DNA of 64,000 bases from Candidatus Halocynthiibacter alkanivorans (GCF_003333265.1 NZ_QOLB01000169.1:32079-96078); one strand, 5' to 3'; counted from the stretch's first letter, positions 1 through 11,377 are shown. The notes: a model not told the origin generated them from the sequence alone. Made by a program: numbers and translations.

Positions 1-249
1 GATGCGGGCGGATCTTCGCTAAAGGATTATAAGCAAGTTAATGGAAAGCTTGGATATTTTCAACATTCCTTTGCGGTATACGGTCGCGAGGCCTGCCCCT
101 GCGTCACTCCGGGTTGCGACGGGGTTATCGTCAGAATTAACCAGTCGGGTCGTTCAAGTTTCTTCTGCCCGCTATGTCAAAGATAGCTTGCGGGAAACGT
201 CTGGGATGCTAGGACTCGCAGTCAACGGAAACCAAAGAAGGCGTCACAG
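1..249. other. Non-coding lead-in before the first gene
   Basis: No convincing gene is visible here. A short open frame from 41 to 268 runs into the start of the enoyl-CoA hydratase gene in another frame, has no recognisable motif and is taken as spurious. The last bases carry AGAAGG about nine bases before the ATG at 250, a usable ribosome binding site for that gene. Confidence 0.5.
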
Positions 250-1026
250 ATGGCCTATAAGACTCTGATCGTCGAGGTTGAAGACCACGTTGCCCTGATC
301 CGGCTGCACCGGCCGGACGCGCTGAATGCGCTGAATTCGGAATTGCTGGGCGAACTGGCCGTGGCGCTGGAGAGCGCCCAGAAAAATGACAAAGTCCGGG
401 CGATTGTCCTGACCGGGTCGGAAAAAGCCTTTGCCGCAGGTGCGGACATCAAGGAAATGGCGGACAAAACGTTTAATGACGTGTTCACCGACGATTTGTT
501 TGGCGCCCAGGCGACGGCCATCCAGACGGTGCGCAAACCTGTGATCGCCGCTGTGGCCGGCTATGCGCTGGGCGGGGGCTGCGAACTGGCGATGATGTGT
601 GATTTCATTATCGCGGCAGACACGGCCAAATTTGGTCAGCCTGAAATCAATCTGGGTGTGATTGCCGGCATTGGTGGTACCCAGCGCCTGACTCGCTTTG
701 TCGGCAAGTCTAAAGCGATGGAAATGCACCTGACCGGGCGTTTCATGGATGCGGAAGAAGCCGAACGCTCCGGCCTGGTGTCGCGCATCGTGCCCGCCAA
801 GAAACTGGTCGAAGAAGCGCTGGCCGCCGCTGGCAAAATAGCCGAAAAATCGATGCCGTCGATTCTGGCAGCCAAAGAAGCGGTGAACCGCGCCTATGAG
901 GGCACGCTGGCTGAAGGGCTTTTGTTTGAGCGCCGTCTGTTCCATTCGATGTTTGCCACCGAAGACCAGAAAGAAGGCATGCAGGCGTTTCTGGAGAAGC
1001 GTCAGCCGCAATTCCGCGATAAATAA
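250..1026 (+). CDS. Enoyl-CoA hydratase (crotonase family)
   Basis: This 258-residue protein is a full-length crotonase of the size usual for monofunctional enoyl-CoA hydratases, which add water to trans-2-enoyl-CoA in fatty-acid beta-oxidation or related acyl-CoA degradation. The oxyanion-hole segment [11 protein letters not shown] lies at residues 60-70. The two catalytic glutamates fit Glu112 (in [11 protein letters not shown]) and Glu132 (in FGQPEINLG), 20 residues apart as in well-studied hydratases. The start is supported by AGAAGG just upstream. A crotonase directly before rpsT and dnaA is a familiar arrangement in Rhodobacteraceae. Members with both glutamates are usually hydratases, but the exact chain length or branched substrate cannot be read from the sequence. 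Confidence 0.93.
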   Translation: MAYKTLIVEVEDHVALIRLHRPDALNALNSELLGELAVALESAQKNDKVRAIVLTGSEKAFAAGADIKEMADKTFNDVFTDDLFGAQATAIQTVRKPVIAAVAGYALGGGCELAMMCDFIIAADTAKFGQPEINLGVIAGIGGTQRLTRFVGKSKAMEMHLTGRFMDAEEAERSGLVSRIVPAKKLVEEALAAAGKIAEKSMPSILAAKEAVNRAYEGTLAEGLLFERRLFHSMFATEDQKEGMQAFLEKRQPQFRDK

Positions 1027-1069
1027 AGCTCTGGACGGCTGCCAGCCGGCGAAAAGTGGTTGCTGGCAG

Positions 1070-1098
1070 TTGACTCACCCCCGACTCGTCTCTAAAGG
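1070..1098 (+). promoter_or_regulatory. Candidate sigma-70 promoter of rpsT
   Basis: TTGACT at 1070-1075 and TAAAGG at 1093-1098 are separated by exactly 17 bases, and the -10 element ends 45 bases before the rpsT start codon. The -35 is close to consensus, the -10 weaker. A separate promoter here would let the ribosomal protein gene be expressed independently of the crotonase gene. Confidence 0.5.
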
Positions 1099-1143
1099 CT
1101 CAGTCTCAGATTTCAACGAACCCGAACAGTGGGAACTCGCATC

Positions 1144-1410
1144 ATGGCAAATACGCCTCAGGCTAAAAAACGTGCCCGCCAAAACGAACGTCGGGCTGCA
1201 GTAAACAAAGCGCGTCGCTCGCGCATCCGGACCTTCCTGCGTAAAGTAGAAGAAGCGCTCGAAGGTGGCGACAAAGCAGTGGCAGCAGCCGCACTTCGCG
1301 AAGCTCAGCCTGAGCTGATGCGCGGCGTGACCAAAGGCATCATGCACAAGAATACTGTCGCACGCAAAATTTCGCGTCTGTCGGCACGGGTTAAAGCAAT
1401 CGCTGCTTAA
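1144..1410 (+). CDS. rpsT: 30S ribosomal protein S20
   Basis: The 88-residue lysine- and arginine-rich protein begins [13 protein letters not shown] and continues with [15 protein letters not shown], the typical S20 pattern, and has normal length. It binds 16S rRNA during early small-subunit assembly. An in-frame ATG lies five codons upstream at 1129, but MANT is the conserved N-terminus of the family, so 1144 is chosen. The gene has its own candidate promoter (1070-1098) and a strong intrinsic terminator (1441-1463), so it behaves as a single-gene transcription unit between the crotonase and the rhodanese and dnaA. Confidence 0.97.
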   Translation: MANTPQAKKRARQNERRAAVNKARRSRIRTFLRKVEEALEGGDKAVAAAALREAQPELMRGVTKGIMHKNTVARKISRLSARVKAIAA

Positions 1411-1440
1411 AACCAATTCCTGATCTTTCAGGACTGAAGA

Positions 1441-1463
1441 GCGCGCCCCAGGGCGCGCTTTTT
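1441..1463 (+). terminator. Intrinsic terminator after rpsT
   Basis: A GC-only stem GCGCGCC pairs with GGCGCGC around a CCAG loop, followed directly by five T residues. This is a textbook Rho-independent terminator 30 bases after the rpsT stop codon. Confidence 0.9.
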
Positions 1464-1625
1464 GCGTTCCAGGTCGGTGGTGCAAAAAACACGGTTTTTG
1501 CCGATTTGCCGCAGTCAGGGATTCTTTTCCTCAAAGCCTGAGTCAAGATCAGAGTTCTGTTGCGCGGTCACTTTGCTGATTGCTAGTTTACAGGTGCGAT
1601 TCACGATCGATTTGAGGACATCTAT

Positions 1626-2075
1626 ATGAACACCGGCTCTGGCCCGGGCATCGGCGCGGTTAACCCGTCCGAAGCGTGGGAACTTTTGACTAATGACACA
1701 GGGGCCATGCTCGTAGATGTTAGGACGCAGGCGGAATGGGCTTTCGTCGGTGTTCCTGACCTTTCGGCTTTGGGCCGTTCACTCATCTGTGTTGAGTGGG
1801 CCCGCTATCCCGGGATGTCCGCAAATCAGGCTTTTTGTGAGCAAGTTATTGAGGCTCTCGGGGGGGACGTTCCCGATACGCTTTTGTTCATGTGCCGATC
1901 AGGTGTCCGTTCTCTGCATGCAGCAGAGGCGATAGTCGCCCATTTGTCCGCTGCGGGCAAACAGGTGACGTGTCTGAATGTGGCAGAAGGTTTTGAAGGC
2001 GATCTTGATCCGCAACATCACCGGGGAGCCAGCAACGGCTGGAAATCCCGTGGGCTGGCCTGGTGTCAGTCCTAA
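1626..2075 (+). CDS. Rhodanese-like domain protein
   Basis: The 149-residue single-domain protein has the rhodanese fold signatures: an LVDVRTQAEW segment at residues 29-38 and an active-site loop CRSGVRS with cysteine at about residue 90. Such proteins carry sulfane sulfur as a cysteine persulfide, for sulfur transfer or thiosulfate/cyanide chemistry. There is no signal peptide, so it is probably cytosolic. The start follows GAGG about ten bases upstream. It lies between the rpsT terminator and dnaA, 27 bases before the dnaA start, and may be co-transcribed with dnaA. The physiological sulfur donor and acceptor are unknown. Confidence 0.88.
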   Translation: MNTGSGPGIGAVNPSEAWELLTNDTGAMLVDVRTQAEWAFVGVPDLSALGRSLICVEWARYPGMSANQAFCEQVIEALGGDVPDTLLFMCRSGVRSLHAAEAIVAHLSAAGKQVTCLNVAEGFEGDLDPQHHRGASNGWKSRGLAWCQS

Positions 2076-2102
2076 ACTAACGAATAATAATATTGGGTCG
2101 AT

Positions 2103-3503
2103 GTGGACATGACGGAAGAAACGTGGGGACGCGTGCGCGAAGAGCTGCTTGGGGTTGTTGGGCGGAACAATTACACCAATTGGATTGAGCCACTTGAATT
2201 CAGCGGGCTGGAAGAAGGGGTTGCCACCTTCTTTGTGCCGACAAATTTTATGGGGGACTGGGTGTCGCGCAATTTTGGCGACCAGATCCTGCAGCGGATG
2301 GTGGCGACCGGAAAATCGGTCAGCCGGGTGGAGTTCACGGTGCCCGCACGGGGCGGTGCTGTTGTGAAACCAGCGGCTGTCAGAGTGGACGCGGTCAGAC
2401 CCGTCGCCGGGAACGCGCCAACGCTTTCGGCCAGGGCCGCACCAGCGCGCAGCGTCTCGGAATTGCCTGGTGCACCGATTGACCCGCGTTTCACCTTTGA
2501 CAATTTTGTTGTCGGCAAGCCAAACGAACTGGCCCACGCCGCCGCCCGCCGCGTTGGCGAAGGCGGACCGGTCACTTTCAACCCGCTGTTCCTCTATGGC
2601 GGCGTCGGGCTTGGCAAAACCCATCTGATGCATGCGATTGCAAATGAGCTGAAGACCCGCAGCCCGGAGCTTCGCGTGGTCTATTTGTCGGCTGAGCAGT
2701 TCATGTACCGGTTTGTCCAGGCACTGCGTGACAAGCAGATGATGGATTTCAAACAGATCTTCCGCTCGGTTGATGTTCTGATGGTGGATGATGTGCAGTT
2801 CATCGCCGGCAAGGATTCCACTCAGGAAGAATTTTTCCACACCTTTAATGCGCTGGTGGATCAGAACAAACAGATCATCATTTCCGCCGACCGTGCCCCC
2901 GGCGAAATCAAAGACCTGGAAGACCGGATCAAATCGCGTCTGCAATGTGGCCTGGTTGTCGACCTGCACCCGACGGATTATGAATTGCGTCTGGGTGTGC
3001 TGCAGACCAAGGTCGAAAATTACCGGGTGCAATATCCGGGGCTGGAAATCACCCCCGGCGTACTGGAATTCCTCGCCCACCGGATCACCACCAATGTGCG
3101 TGTGCTTGAAGGCGCGCTGATGCGGCTGTTTGCCTTTGCGTCGCTGGTGGGGCGTGAGATTACCCTGGAACTGGCTCAGGACTGTCTGGCCGACGTGTTG
3201 CGCGCCTCTGACCGCAAAGTTACCATTGAAGAAATCCAGCGCAAAGTGTCGGAGCATTACAACATTCGCCTCTCCGATATGATCGGCCCAAAGCGGGTGC
3301 GTGCCATTGCGCGTCCACGTCAGATGGCGATGTATCTGTCAAAACAGCTGACCTCGCGCAGCCTGCCAGAAATCGGCCGGCGCTTTGGCGGTCGCGACCA
3401 TACCACCGTGATGCACGGGGTGAAAAAGATCGAAGAACTCAAAGGCCTCGACAATCAGCTTGCCGAAGACCTGGAACTGTTGCGCCGGGCCCTCGAAGCC
3501 TGA
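2103..3503 (+). CDS. dnaA: Chromosomal replication initiator DnaA
   Basis: The 466-residue protein has all four DnaA domains. Domain I starts at the N-terminus (WGRVREELLG) and is followed by a variable alanine-rich linker. The AAA+ ATPase domain has Walker A GGVGLGKTH and Walker B LMVDDVQF. The C-terminal DNA-binding domain contains the DnaA signature DHTTVMHG. It opens the origin and also acts as a transcription factor. The frame opens at GTG 2103; an ATG two codons later (2109) is an equally possible start because no strong ribosome binding site separates them. dnaN follows after a gap that contains a stem-loop. Confidence 0.97.
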   Translation: MDMTEETWGRVREELLGVVGRNNYTNWIEPLEFSGLEEGVATFFVPTNFMGDWVSRNFGDQILQRMVATGKSVSRVEFTVPARGGAVVKPAAVRVDAVRPVAGNAPTLSARAAPARSVSELPGAPIDPRFTFDNFVVGKPNELAHAAARRVGEGGPVTFNPLFLYGGVGLGKTHLMHAIANELKTRSPELRVVYLSAEQFMYRFVQALRDKQMMDFKQIFRSVDVLMVDDVQFIAGKDSTQEEFFHTFNALVDQNKQIIISADRAPGEIKDLEDRIKSRLQCGLVVDLHPTDYELRLGVLQTKVENYRVQYPGLEITPGVLEFLAHRITTNVRVLEGALMRLFAFASLVGREITLELAQDCLADVLRASDRKVTIEEIQRKVSEHYNIRLSDMIGPKRVRAIARPRQMAMYLSKQLTSRSLPEIGRRFGGRDHTTVMHGVKKIEELKGLDNQLAEDLELLRRALEA

Positions 3504-3507
3504 AACA

Positions 3508-3541
3508 AGTGGCGCGGGGGTCTTGACGCCCCCGTCACTTC
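3508..3541 (+). other. Stem-loop between dnaA and dnaN
   Basis: Outer arms AAGTG and CACTT and inner arms CGGGGG and CCCCCG pair around a short loop, with a small bulge. No T-run follows, so it is not a standard intrinsic terminator. It may partially uncouple dnaA from dnaN transcription or stabilise the upstream mRNA end. Confidence 0.5.
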
Positions 3542-3628
3542 AACAGAAAGTCCGTTTCAAAGAAAAGACTTGAGCCGGGCGGCAATTGCGTTACTTTCGT
3601 CCACCCGGATTATGTTTGCGAGGGTGGC

Positions 3629-4747
3629 ATGAAAATCAGCATTGAACGCGGTACGCTTCTGAAGGCCATTGGCCAGGCACAGTCAGTTGTCGAACGCCGC
3701 AACACTATTCCGATCCTTGCCAATGTGCTGATCGAAGCCGAAGGCGCCAGCGCGTCCTTCCGGGCCACGGATCTGGATATTGAAGTGATCGACAAGGGCG
3801 CCGCGATGGTTGAGCGCGCCGGATCAACCACGGTTTCGGCAGTGACCCTGCATGAAATCGTGCGCAAACTGCCTGACGGCGCTTTGGTCACGCTGACCGA
3901 TGACGGCACCACCGGGCGTCTGACGGTCGAGGCCGGCCGTTCCAACTTCTCGCTGGCGACGTTGCCAAAAGAAGATTTTCCAGTGATGGCCTCTTCTGAA
4001 TATTCGTCAAACTTCACCATCCTGGCGCCTGTGTTGCGGCGCTTGTTTGACAAGTCCAGATTTGCCATCTCGACAGAAGAGACCCGGTATTACCTGAACG
4101 GTGTTTATATGCATATCGCCGATGGCGAAAACGGTCGTGTGCTGCGCTGTGTCGCCACTGACGGGCACCGGCTGGCGCGGATTGATGCTCCGATGCCTGA
4201 CAATGCGCTGGATATGCCCGGTGTGATTGTGCCGCGTAAAACTGTCGGCGAGTTGCGCAAACTGCTGGATGATGACGAGATGATGATTGCTGTTTCTGTC
4301 TCTGAAACCAAAGTGCGCTTTGCCACCCCGGACGTCACGCTGACGTCCAAAGTGATCGACGGCACGTTCCCGGATTACACACGGGTGATTCCCCAGGGCA
4401 ACACCCGCAAGCTGGAAGTCGATGCGGCCGAGTTTGCCAAGGCGGTTGACCGGGTGGCCACGGTGTCTTCTGAGCGTTCCCGCGCAGTCAAGCTGTCGCT
4501 GGACGAAGACCGTTTGGTTCTGTCGGTGAACGCGCCGGATTCCGGGGCTGCCGAAGAAGAACTGGCAGTGGCTTACGGGGATGAGCGGCTGGAAATCGGC
4601 TTTAACGCCAAATACCTGCTGGAAATTGCCAATCAGGTTGATCGTGAAAACGCGGTGTTCATGTTCAACAGTTCCGGCGACCCGACCCTGATGCGTGAAG
4701 GCAATGACACCTCCGCGCTATATGTGGTCATGCCGATGCGGGTTTAG
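3629..4747 (+). CDS. dnaN: DNA polymerase III beta sliding clamp
   Basis: The 372-residue protein has normal beta-clamp length. It begins MKISIERGTLLKAIGQAQSVVE and ends with the conserved ALYVVMPMRV, the C-terminal segment typical of DnaN. As a ring-shaped dimer it tethers polymerase III to DNA and is a docking site for replication and repair proteins. A GAGGGTGG ribosome binding site precedes the ATG. The position between dnaA and recF is the conserved bacterial order. Confidence 0.97.
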   Translation: MKISIERGTLLKAIGQAQSVVERRNTIPILANVLIEAEGASASFRATDLDIEVIDKGAAMVERAGSTTVSAVTLHEIVRKLPDGALVTLTDDGTTGRLTVEAGRSNFSLATLPKEDFPVMASSEYSSNFTILAPVLRRLFDKSRFAISTEETRYYLNGVYMHIADGENGRVLRCVATDGHRLARIDAPMPDNALDMPGVIVPRKTVGELRKLLDDDEMMIAVSVSETKVRFATPDVTLTSKVIDGTFPDYTRVIPQGNTRKLEVDAAEFAKAVDRVATVSSERSRAVKLSLDEDRLVLSVNAPDSGAAEEELAVAYGDERLEIGFNAKYLLEIANQVDRENAVFMFNSSGDPTLMREGNDTSALYVVMPMRV

Positions 4748-4829
4748 CCGCCGCTGCGCCGTCGGTCTTGCCTGCGGCGCGGATATTTGTGCCAAAAAGA
4801 AACTCAGAAACGAAACAAGGGGATGCCGC

Positions 4830-5930
4830 GTGGCGGGTCTGTCTCTCAGATCACTGACAGTGTCGCATTTCCGATCTCATAAGGCCGCTTGTCTGGAACT
4901 GGACGGGCGGCCTGTTGTGATTTATGGCGCCAACGGCGCCGGTAAAACCAACCTGTTGGAGGCGGTGTCGCTGCTGTCGCCAGGGCGGGGTATGCGCCGT
5001 GCTGCCAGTGATGACATTGCGCGCAGACCCGAACGGCTGGGGTGGAAAGTTTCGGCGGTGCTGGACCGGCTTGGCCAGCAGTATGAGATCGAAACCCGCG
5101 CCGCACCGGGTGCGGCGCGCCAGGTGCGCATTGACGGCAAAGCGGCGACACAAAGCGCGCTCGGACGCCTGGTGCAGGTGGTCTGGCTGATTCCGGCGAT
5201 GGACCGGCTGTGGATCGAAGGTGCTGAGGGGCGGAGGCGGTTTCTGGACCGGCTGGTGCTGAGCTTTGAGCCGGGCCATGGCGACGCGGCGCTCAGCTAT
5301 GAGAAATCCATGCGCGAGCGCAACCGCATGCTGAAGGATCAGGTGCGGGACCCTCATTGGTACAATGCGGTTGAAGATCAGATGGCCCGCGCTGGTGCTT
5401 TGATGATTGCCAGTCGCGCAAGGGTGCTTGAGCGTCTGCGCCTGGCGCAACAGGGGGCGCAGACCGCTTTTCCGGCCGCCGGGCTTTGTATTGAGGCCCC
5501 TGAAGAGGGCAATGATCCGCAGGGCGTCGACGAGTTGCGCTCCGCCTGGATGGAGGGACGCAGCCGGGATCTGGCCGCCGGACGCACCCTGGTCGGGCCG
5601 CACCGCATTGACCTGGCCGCCACTTATGAGGCCAAAGGCGTTGAAGCGCGTCACTGTTCCACCGGGGAGCAGAAAGCGCTGCTGATCTCACTTATACTGG
5701 CCAATGGCCGGGCGTTGGCGCAGGACCGGGGCACGCCGCCGGTCTTGCTGTTGGATGAGGTCGCGGCGCATCTGGATGCAGAACGCCGGACGGCCCTGTA
5801 TGACGAGATATGCGCGCTGGGGGCTCAGGCCTTTATGACCGGCACCGAAGACAGCCTGTTTGCCGCGCTCGGCCCCCGTGCCGGGCGCATTCACGTCAGT
5901 GAAAACGGCGGTCTGTCCTCGCTCGGATGA
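4830..5930 (+). CDS. recF: DNA replication and repair protein RecF
   Basis: The 366-residue ABC-type ATPase has a Walker A motif (GANGAGKTNLLEA) near residue 30, a C-terminal signature STGEQKALL and Walker B VLLLDEVAAHLD, as in RecF, which helps load RecA at gapped DNA. The frame is open upstream into dnaN, but the start chosen is GTG 4830, preceded by AAGGGGA at ideal spacing and giving the usual RecF N-terminus (LSLRSLTVSHFRSH). Gene order dnaN-recF-gyrB is conserved except for the exporter gene inserted after it. Confidence 0.95.
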   Translation: MAGLSLRSLTVSHFRSHKAACLELDGRPVVIYGANGAGKTNLLEAVSLLSPGRGMRRAASDDIARRPERLGWKVSAVLDRLGQQYEIETRAAPGAARQVRIDGKAATQSALGRLVQVVWLIPAMDRLWIEGAEGRRRFLDRLVLSFEPGHGDAALSYEKSMRERNRMLKDQVRDPHWYNAVEDQMARAGALMIASRARVLERLRLAQQGAQTAFPAAGLCIEAPEEGNDPQGVDELRSAWMEGRSRDLAAGRTLVGPHRIDLAATYEAKGVEARHCSTGEQKALLISLILANGRALAQDRGTPPVLLLDEVAAHLDAERRTALYDEICALGAQAFMTGTEDSLFAALGPRAGRIHVSENGGLSSLG

Positions 5931-6037
5931 CGTTTGGGCCGGCCGTTGTAGAACTGTGCTTGCAACTGAAATCGAAAATCGCAATGGTCGGGCCTCTCAG
6001 GGGGCGTCCCGGCCCGGTTATTCAAAGCGCAGGTCCC

Positions 6038-6658
6038 ATGACAATATCCCCTTTTGATCTTCTGCTTTATGCTGGTGCGCTGTTTCTGATCTTTCTGACG
6101 CCGGGGCCGGTCTGGGTTGCACTGGTGGCGCGCTCGCTGTCCGGTGGCTTTGCCGCAGCCTGGCCGTTGGCGCTCGGAGTGGTGATCGGAGACGGTCTCT
6201 GGCCGTTGCTGGCAATACTTGGCGTGGCCTGGGCGGTGCAGGAGATTGAAGGGTTCCTTTTGATCCTGCGATATGTCGCCAGCGCAGTGTTTCTGGTCAT
6301 GGGCGGTCTGATCCTGCGCCACGCGGATAAAACCATTTCCAGTGACAGCCGTCTGACCCGTCCCGGTGTATTGGCCGGTTTTCTGGCCGGGCTGGTGGTG
6401 ATCATTGGCAACCCCAAAGCGATACTGTTTTATATGGGGGTGCTGCCCGGGTTTTTCGACATCAGTCAGATCACCCGATACGACATCGCTGCCATCGTGG
6501 CGATGTCGATGGTGGTGCCGTTTCTGGGCAACCTGGTTTTCGCCTTTTCGATCCACCACGTGTGCAATGTGCTCAGCTCGCCCCGGGCGCTGAAGCGGAT
6601 GAACAGGACCGCTGGAATCCTGCTGATCTTTGTGGCGTTTGTTCTCCCCTTTACCTGA
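6038..6658 (+). CDS. LysE/RhtB-family amino-acid exporter
   Basis: The 206-residue, strongly hydrophobic protein has about six membrane segments and the family hallmarks FLTPGPVWVAL near the N-terminus and GNPKAILFYMGVLPGF mid-protein. LysE/RhtB proteins export amino acids or similar small metabolites across the inner membrane. The frame is open further upstream, but the ATG at 6038 gives the standard N-terminus (MTISPFDLLLYAGALF). It lies between recF and gyrB and is unlikely to be linked to replication; gyrB has its own promoter afterwards. The substrate cannot be predicted. Confidence 0.9.
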   Translation: MTISPFDLLLYAGALFLIFLTPGPVWVALVARSLSGGFAAAWPLALGVVIGDGLWPLLAILGVAWAVQEIEGFLLILRYVASAVFLVMGGLILRHADKTISSDSRLTRPGVLAGFLAGLVVIIGNPKAILFYMGVLPGFFDISQITRYDIAAIVAMSMVVPFLGNLVFAFSIHHVCNVLSSPRALKRMNRTAGILLIFVAFVLPFT

Positions 6659-6690
6659 GCTGCAGTCCCGGCAAAAACGTGCTGATCTGC

Positions 6691-9165
<2,475 letters not shown>

Positions 9166-9576
9166 TCCACTGAGAGGATGCACATAGATTTGCGTTCCGA
9201 GCCAGGCTTTGCGTAGATGTGCCCTGGTCTTTCGCGCCATTTTTGTTGGTGCGAAAGACAATTTATATACTTTCGTATCCGCCTTTTTTGCTCAGATCCG
9301 TGTTGAATGGAACAGCTGGCGCGGCTGCGCCCCGATCAAGCGATTCAGTAGCACAGTTTGCTTTTGGTACAGTTTGTCGCCAATGGGGAAAGACCTGTAG
9401 GCCGACTTCGCGGCGCTCCGGTCTAGACCGACAAATAGCACCGAAATACCCCAAAAGCGCTGCTCAGTTTTTATTTCTGTCTAATTCTTTGCTGCAGTGT
9501 CACTACATTCCGGTGCGCTTGACCCAATCTAGAAGTTCCACTAACTGTAAGCTTTTCAAATCGATTGGCTAATTCA
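9166..9576. other. Long intergenic region after gyrB
   Basis: About 400 bases without a supportable gene. Short open frames here have no ribosome binding site or recognisable domain. A 12-base perfect palindrome CGGTCTAGACCG sits at 9419-9430. No clear intrinsic terminator for gyrB and no DnaA-box cluster is visible by eye. Confidence 0.5.
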
Positions 9577-10101
9577 ATGAAAAACCTTCTGATCTTGGCT
9601 GCGTCTGTTCTTCTGGTTGTCGGATGCGGCGATGGCTCCAGTAATTTGCGTACACCAGTTTATGAGTATTCAGGCGCATACGGTAACGGGCTTACATCCG
9701 CTCAGATCGCAGAAGCGGACGCCCGGTTTAGCAGGGGCGCCAAACGCCGGGCTGCGGGCGAAACATTCGAAAGCATGCTTGCTGACCAGGCTCCGAGCAG
9801 CCGTACCACATCGTCACCTGTTGCCAATACGAGCTACTGTTCAACGGGTTGGTTCCGTGGAGCTGACGGGATATGCCACTTCGCAGGCAGTGCACCGGCG
9901 CCATCAAATGCCACTTCCACACAGAGGGTGGCTTTAGACGAATATTCGCCTTCGCGATTTGAAGCGCCCTGTTTCCGTGAACTCCATGTCTATGAGGATC
10001 CGGTAACTCGCAGACTGACTGAATTTACCACTAACCCAAACAACTGCACGGATAAATCTCCGACTCAATCGGCTGGACCGTCAACCGCTGTTAGCAGATA
10101 A
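9577..10101 (+). CDS. Small predicted lipoprotein of unknown function
   Basis: The 174-residue protein starts MKNLLILAASVLLVVGCG: a hydrophobic signal peptide and a lipobox ending at cysteine 17, so it is probably processed by signal peptidase II and anchored in a membrane. The mature part is rich in Ser, Thr, Ala and Pro and has several cysteines (in SYCSTGW, GICHF, APCFREL and NNCTD) that may form disulfides. I recognise no domain. The frame also opens at an upstream TTG (9565), but the ATG at 9577 gives a proper signal peptide. Nothing around it suggests a partner; it lies alone between gyrB and the nitrate locus. Confidence 0.65.
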   Translation: MKNLLILAASVLLVVGCGDGSSNLRTPVYEYSGAYGNGLTSAQIAEADARFSRGAKRRAAGETFESMLADQAPSSRTTSSPVANTSYCSTGWFRGADGICHFAGSAPAPSNATSTQRVALDEYSPSRFEAPCFRELHVYEDPVTRRLTEFTTNPNNCTDKSPTQSAGPSTAVSR

Positions 10102-10283
10102 ACAACAGCGCTGGCGATCAATGGCGCAACATTATTTGAGTAGCACGAAACCCGTTGCCACCAAGGCAAAACCATAAGTTTGCCTACAGAGTGGGAACGG
10201 GGATTCCCTCCAAAGAGTGGAACTCATAGGCCAGCTGAGCAACCGTGGTTGCCGGCGCCCAGCCTGCGGGCGGGAGGCCACAG

Positions 10284-10310
10284 CACAGGTTTTGAAACCA
10301 GCCACCTGTG
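10284..10310. other. Inverted repeat beyond the LysR gene end
   Basis: CACAGGT and ACCTGTG form a 7-base perfect inverted repeat with a 13-base loop, 17 bases beyond the stop of the minus-strand LysR gene. No T-run follows on either strand, so a terminator role is only possible. Confidence 0.3.
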
Positions 10311-10327
10311 GTCGCTGTTGCCAGGCG

Positions 10328-11230
10328 TCACGAATATTTCAGCGCCAGGATTTTGCTTACATTTTCCAGAAAACGCGCCGCGGCGACAGGGAGCGTTCGC
10401 CCACGCAGATGACCGGCAACCAGCAGGCCTTTTGCAAGGCCCTGTGAATCAAGCGGCACCGCCACCAGCCGGTCTTTCGCAAGTTCCGGGCGCAAATTTA
10501 CCTCCAGCGCGAAAGTTAAAGCCTGGCTGTCCTGGGCCATCAGGCGCAACAGATCCAGACTGTTGGATTCCAGCGCCGGCGCCAATGTGATGCCGACCTT
10601 TGCCGCGATACTGTCGAGCACCTGACGAATGCCTTCCGGGCGTTTGGGAAGATACATCGGGTAATCGGCGCAATCATAGATTTTCAGCCATTCCTTGCCG
10701 GCCAGCGGGTGCTCTGTGGACATGATGCAATACATTTGCTGAGCAACAGAGGCGACCGTCTGCAGCTCTTTCTGCCTCAGGGGGTCAAAGACGATGGCAA
10801 TGTCATTACTGTTGTCCAGCAGTGAAGCTTCTGCTTCGCCACGCTCACAAAGATTGACGCCAAAGGTCACCGCTGGAAATTCAGCCATGTGTTGTTTGAT
10901 CAGCGCCGGCAGAAAAAATTGCACCACCTCGCGTGTGGTGGCGATGTTGATATGGCCGGCACGCATGCCAGACAAGTCTGCAATGCGCGACTTGACCCGG
11001 TCCATGTCGGCAAGCTGGTCACGGATATGTTTGAGCAGAATCTCACCGGCGATATTGGGGCGAAGACCGGCGGGGTGGCGTTCAAATATTTCGACGCCCA
11101 GCTCTTCTTCAATGCTCAGAATCCGCCGGTTCAGGGCGGAGGCTGTAATGCCCAGCTCTTCGGCAGCGCTGCGCAGCGAGCCGGTGCGGGCGATTTTTTC
11201 GATGTATTTCAGGACCAGAAGGTGTCGCAT
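10328..11230 (-). CDS. LysR-family transcriptional regulator, probably of nitrate assimilation
   Basis: The protein of about 300 residues has an N-terminal winged helix-turn-helix (RTGSLRSAAEELGITASALNR, residues about 14-34, interrupted only by normal family variation) and a C-terminal periplasmic-binding-like effector domain. LysR regulators bind T-N11-A sites near divergent promoters and respond to a small ligand. The frame is open upstream to 11302; ATG 11230 gives the usual N-terminus with the helix-turn-helix starting within 20 residues. It is transcribed away from nirB and shares a 147-base gap with it that contains a palindrome at 11262-11278. Control of the nitrate operon is an inference from position; the effector is unknown. 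Confidence 0.85.
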   Translation of the reverse strand: MRHLLVLKYIEKIARTGSLRSAAEELGITASALNRRILSIEEELGVEIFERHPAGLRPNIAGEILLKHIRDQLADMDRVKSRIADLSGMRAGHINIATTREVVQFFLPALIKQHMAEFPAVTFGVNLCERGEAEASLLDNSNDIAIVFDPLRQKELQTVASVAQQMYCIMSTEHPLAGKEWLKIYDCADYPMYLPKRPEGIRQVLDSIAAKVGITLAPALESNSLDLLRLMAQDSQALTFALEVNLRPELAKDRLVAVPLDSQGLAKGLLVAGHLRGRTLPVAAARFLENVSKILALKYS

Positions 11231-11261
11231 CTCTGCTTTGGATCCGTGTCTTAGCTGTTGT

Positions 11262-11278
11262 GTTGCAGTTTTTGCAAC
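11262..11278. promoter_or_regulatory. Candidate LysR operator between lysR-type gene and nirB
   Basis: GTTGCA and TGCAAC form a perfect inverted repeat with a 5-base spacer, and the inner bases satisfy the LysR T-N11-A rule with a palindromic flank. It lies 32 bases upstream of the LysR start and about 100 bases upstream of nirB, the usual place for a recognition site of a divergent LysR pair. Confidence 0.55.
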
Positions 11279-11377
11279 GCATGGCTGATTTCTTAGCAAC
11301 ATACAGCAACGCGCTCAAGCCGTATCACAGGTCAACAAGCCTTGTTCTGAGTCGATACCCCTGAAGGAGATCCCCCC

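Noticed and set aside
41..268. 75-codon open frame before the crotonase gene
   Set aside because: No ribosome binding site, no recognisable domain, and it overlaps the start of a clear gene in another frame.
1464..3628. Chromosomal origin near dnaA
   Set aside because: I see no cluster of DnaA boxes or AT-rich unwinding region in the gaps around dnaA; in related bacteria the origin is often elsewhere.
4695..4829. Upstream extension of RecF into dnaN
   Set aside because: It would add 45 residues atypical for RecF; GTG 4830 follows a strong AAGGGGA.
10180..10590. Proline-rich 136-codon frame antisense to the LysR gene end
   Set aside because: It mostly lies on the opposite strand of the LysR gene, whose domain structure is clear; its composition is that of a shadow frame.
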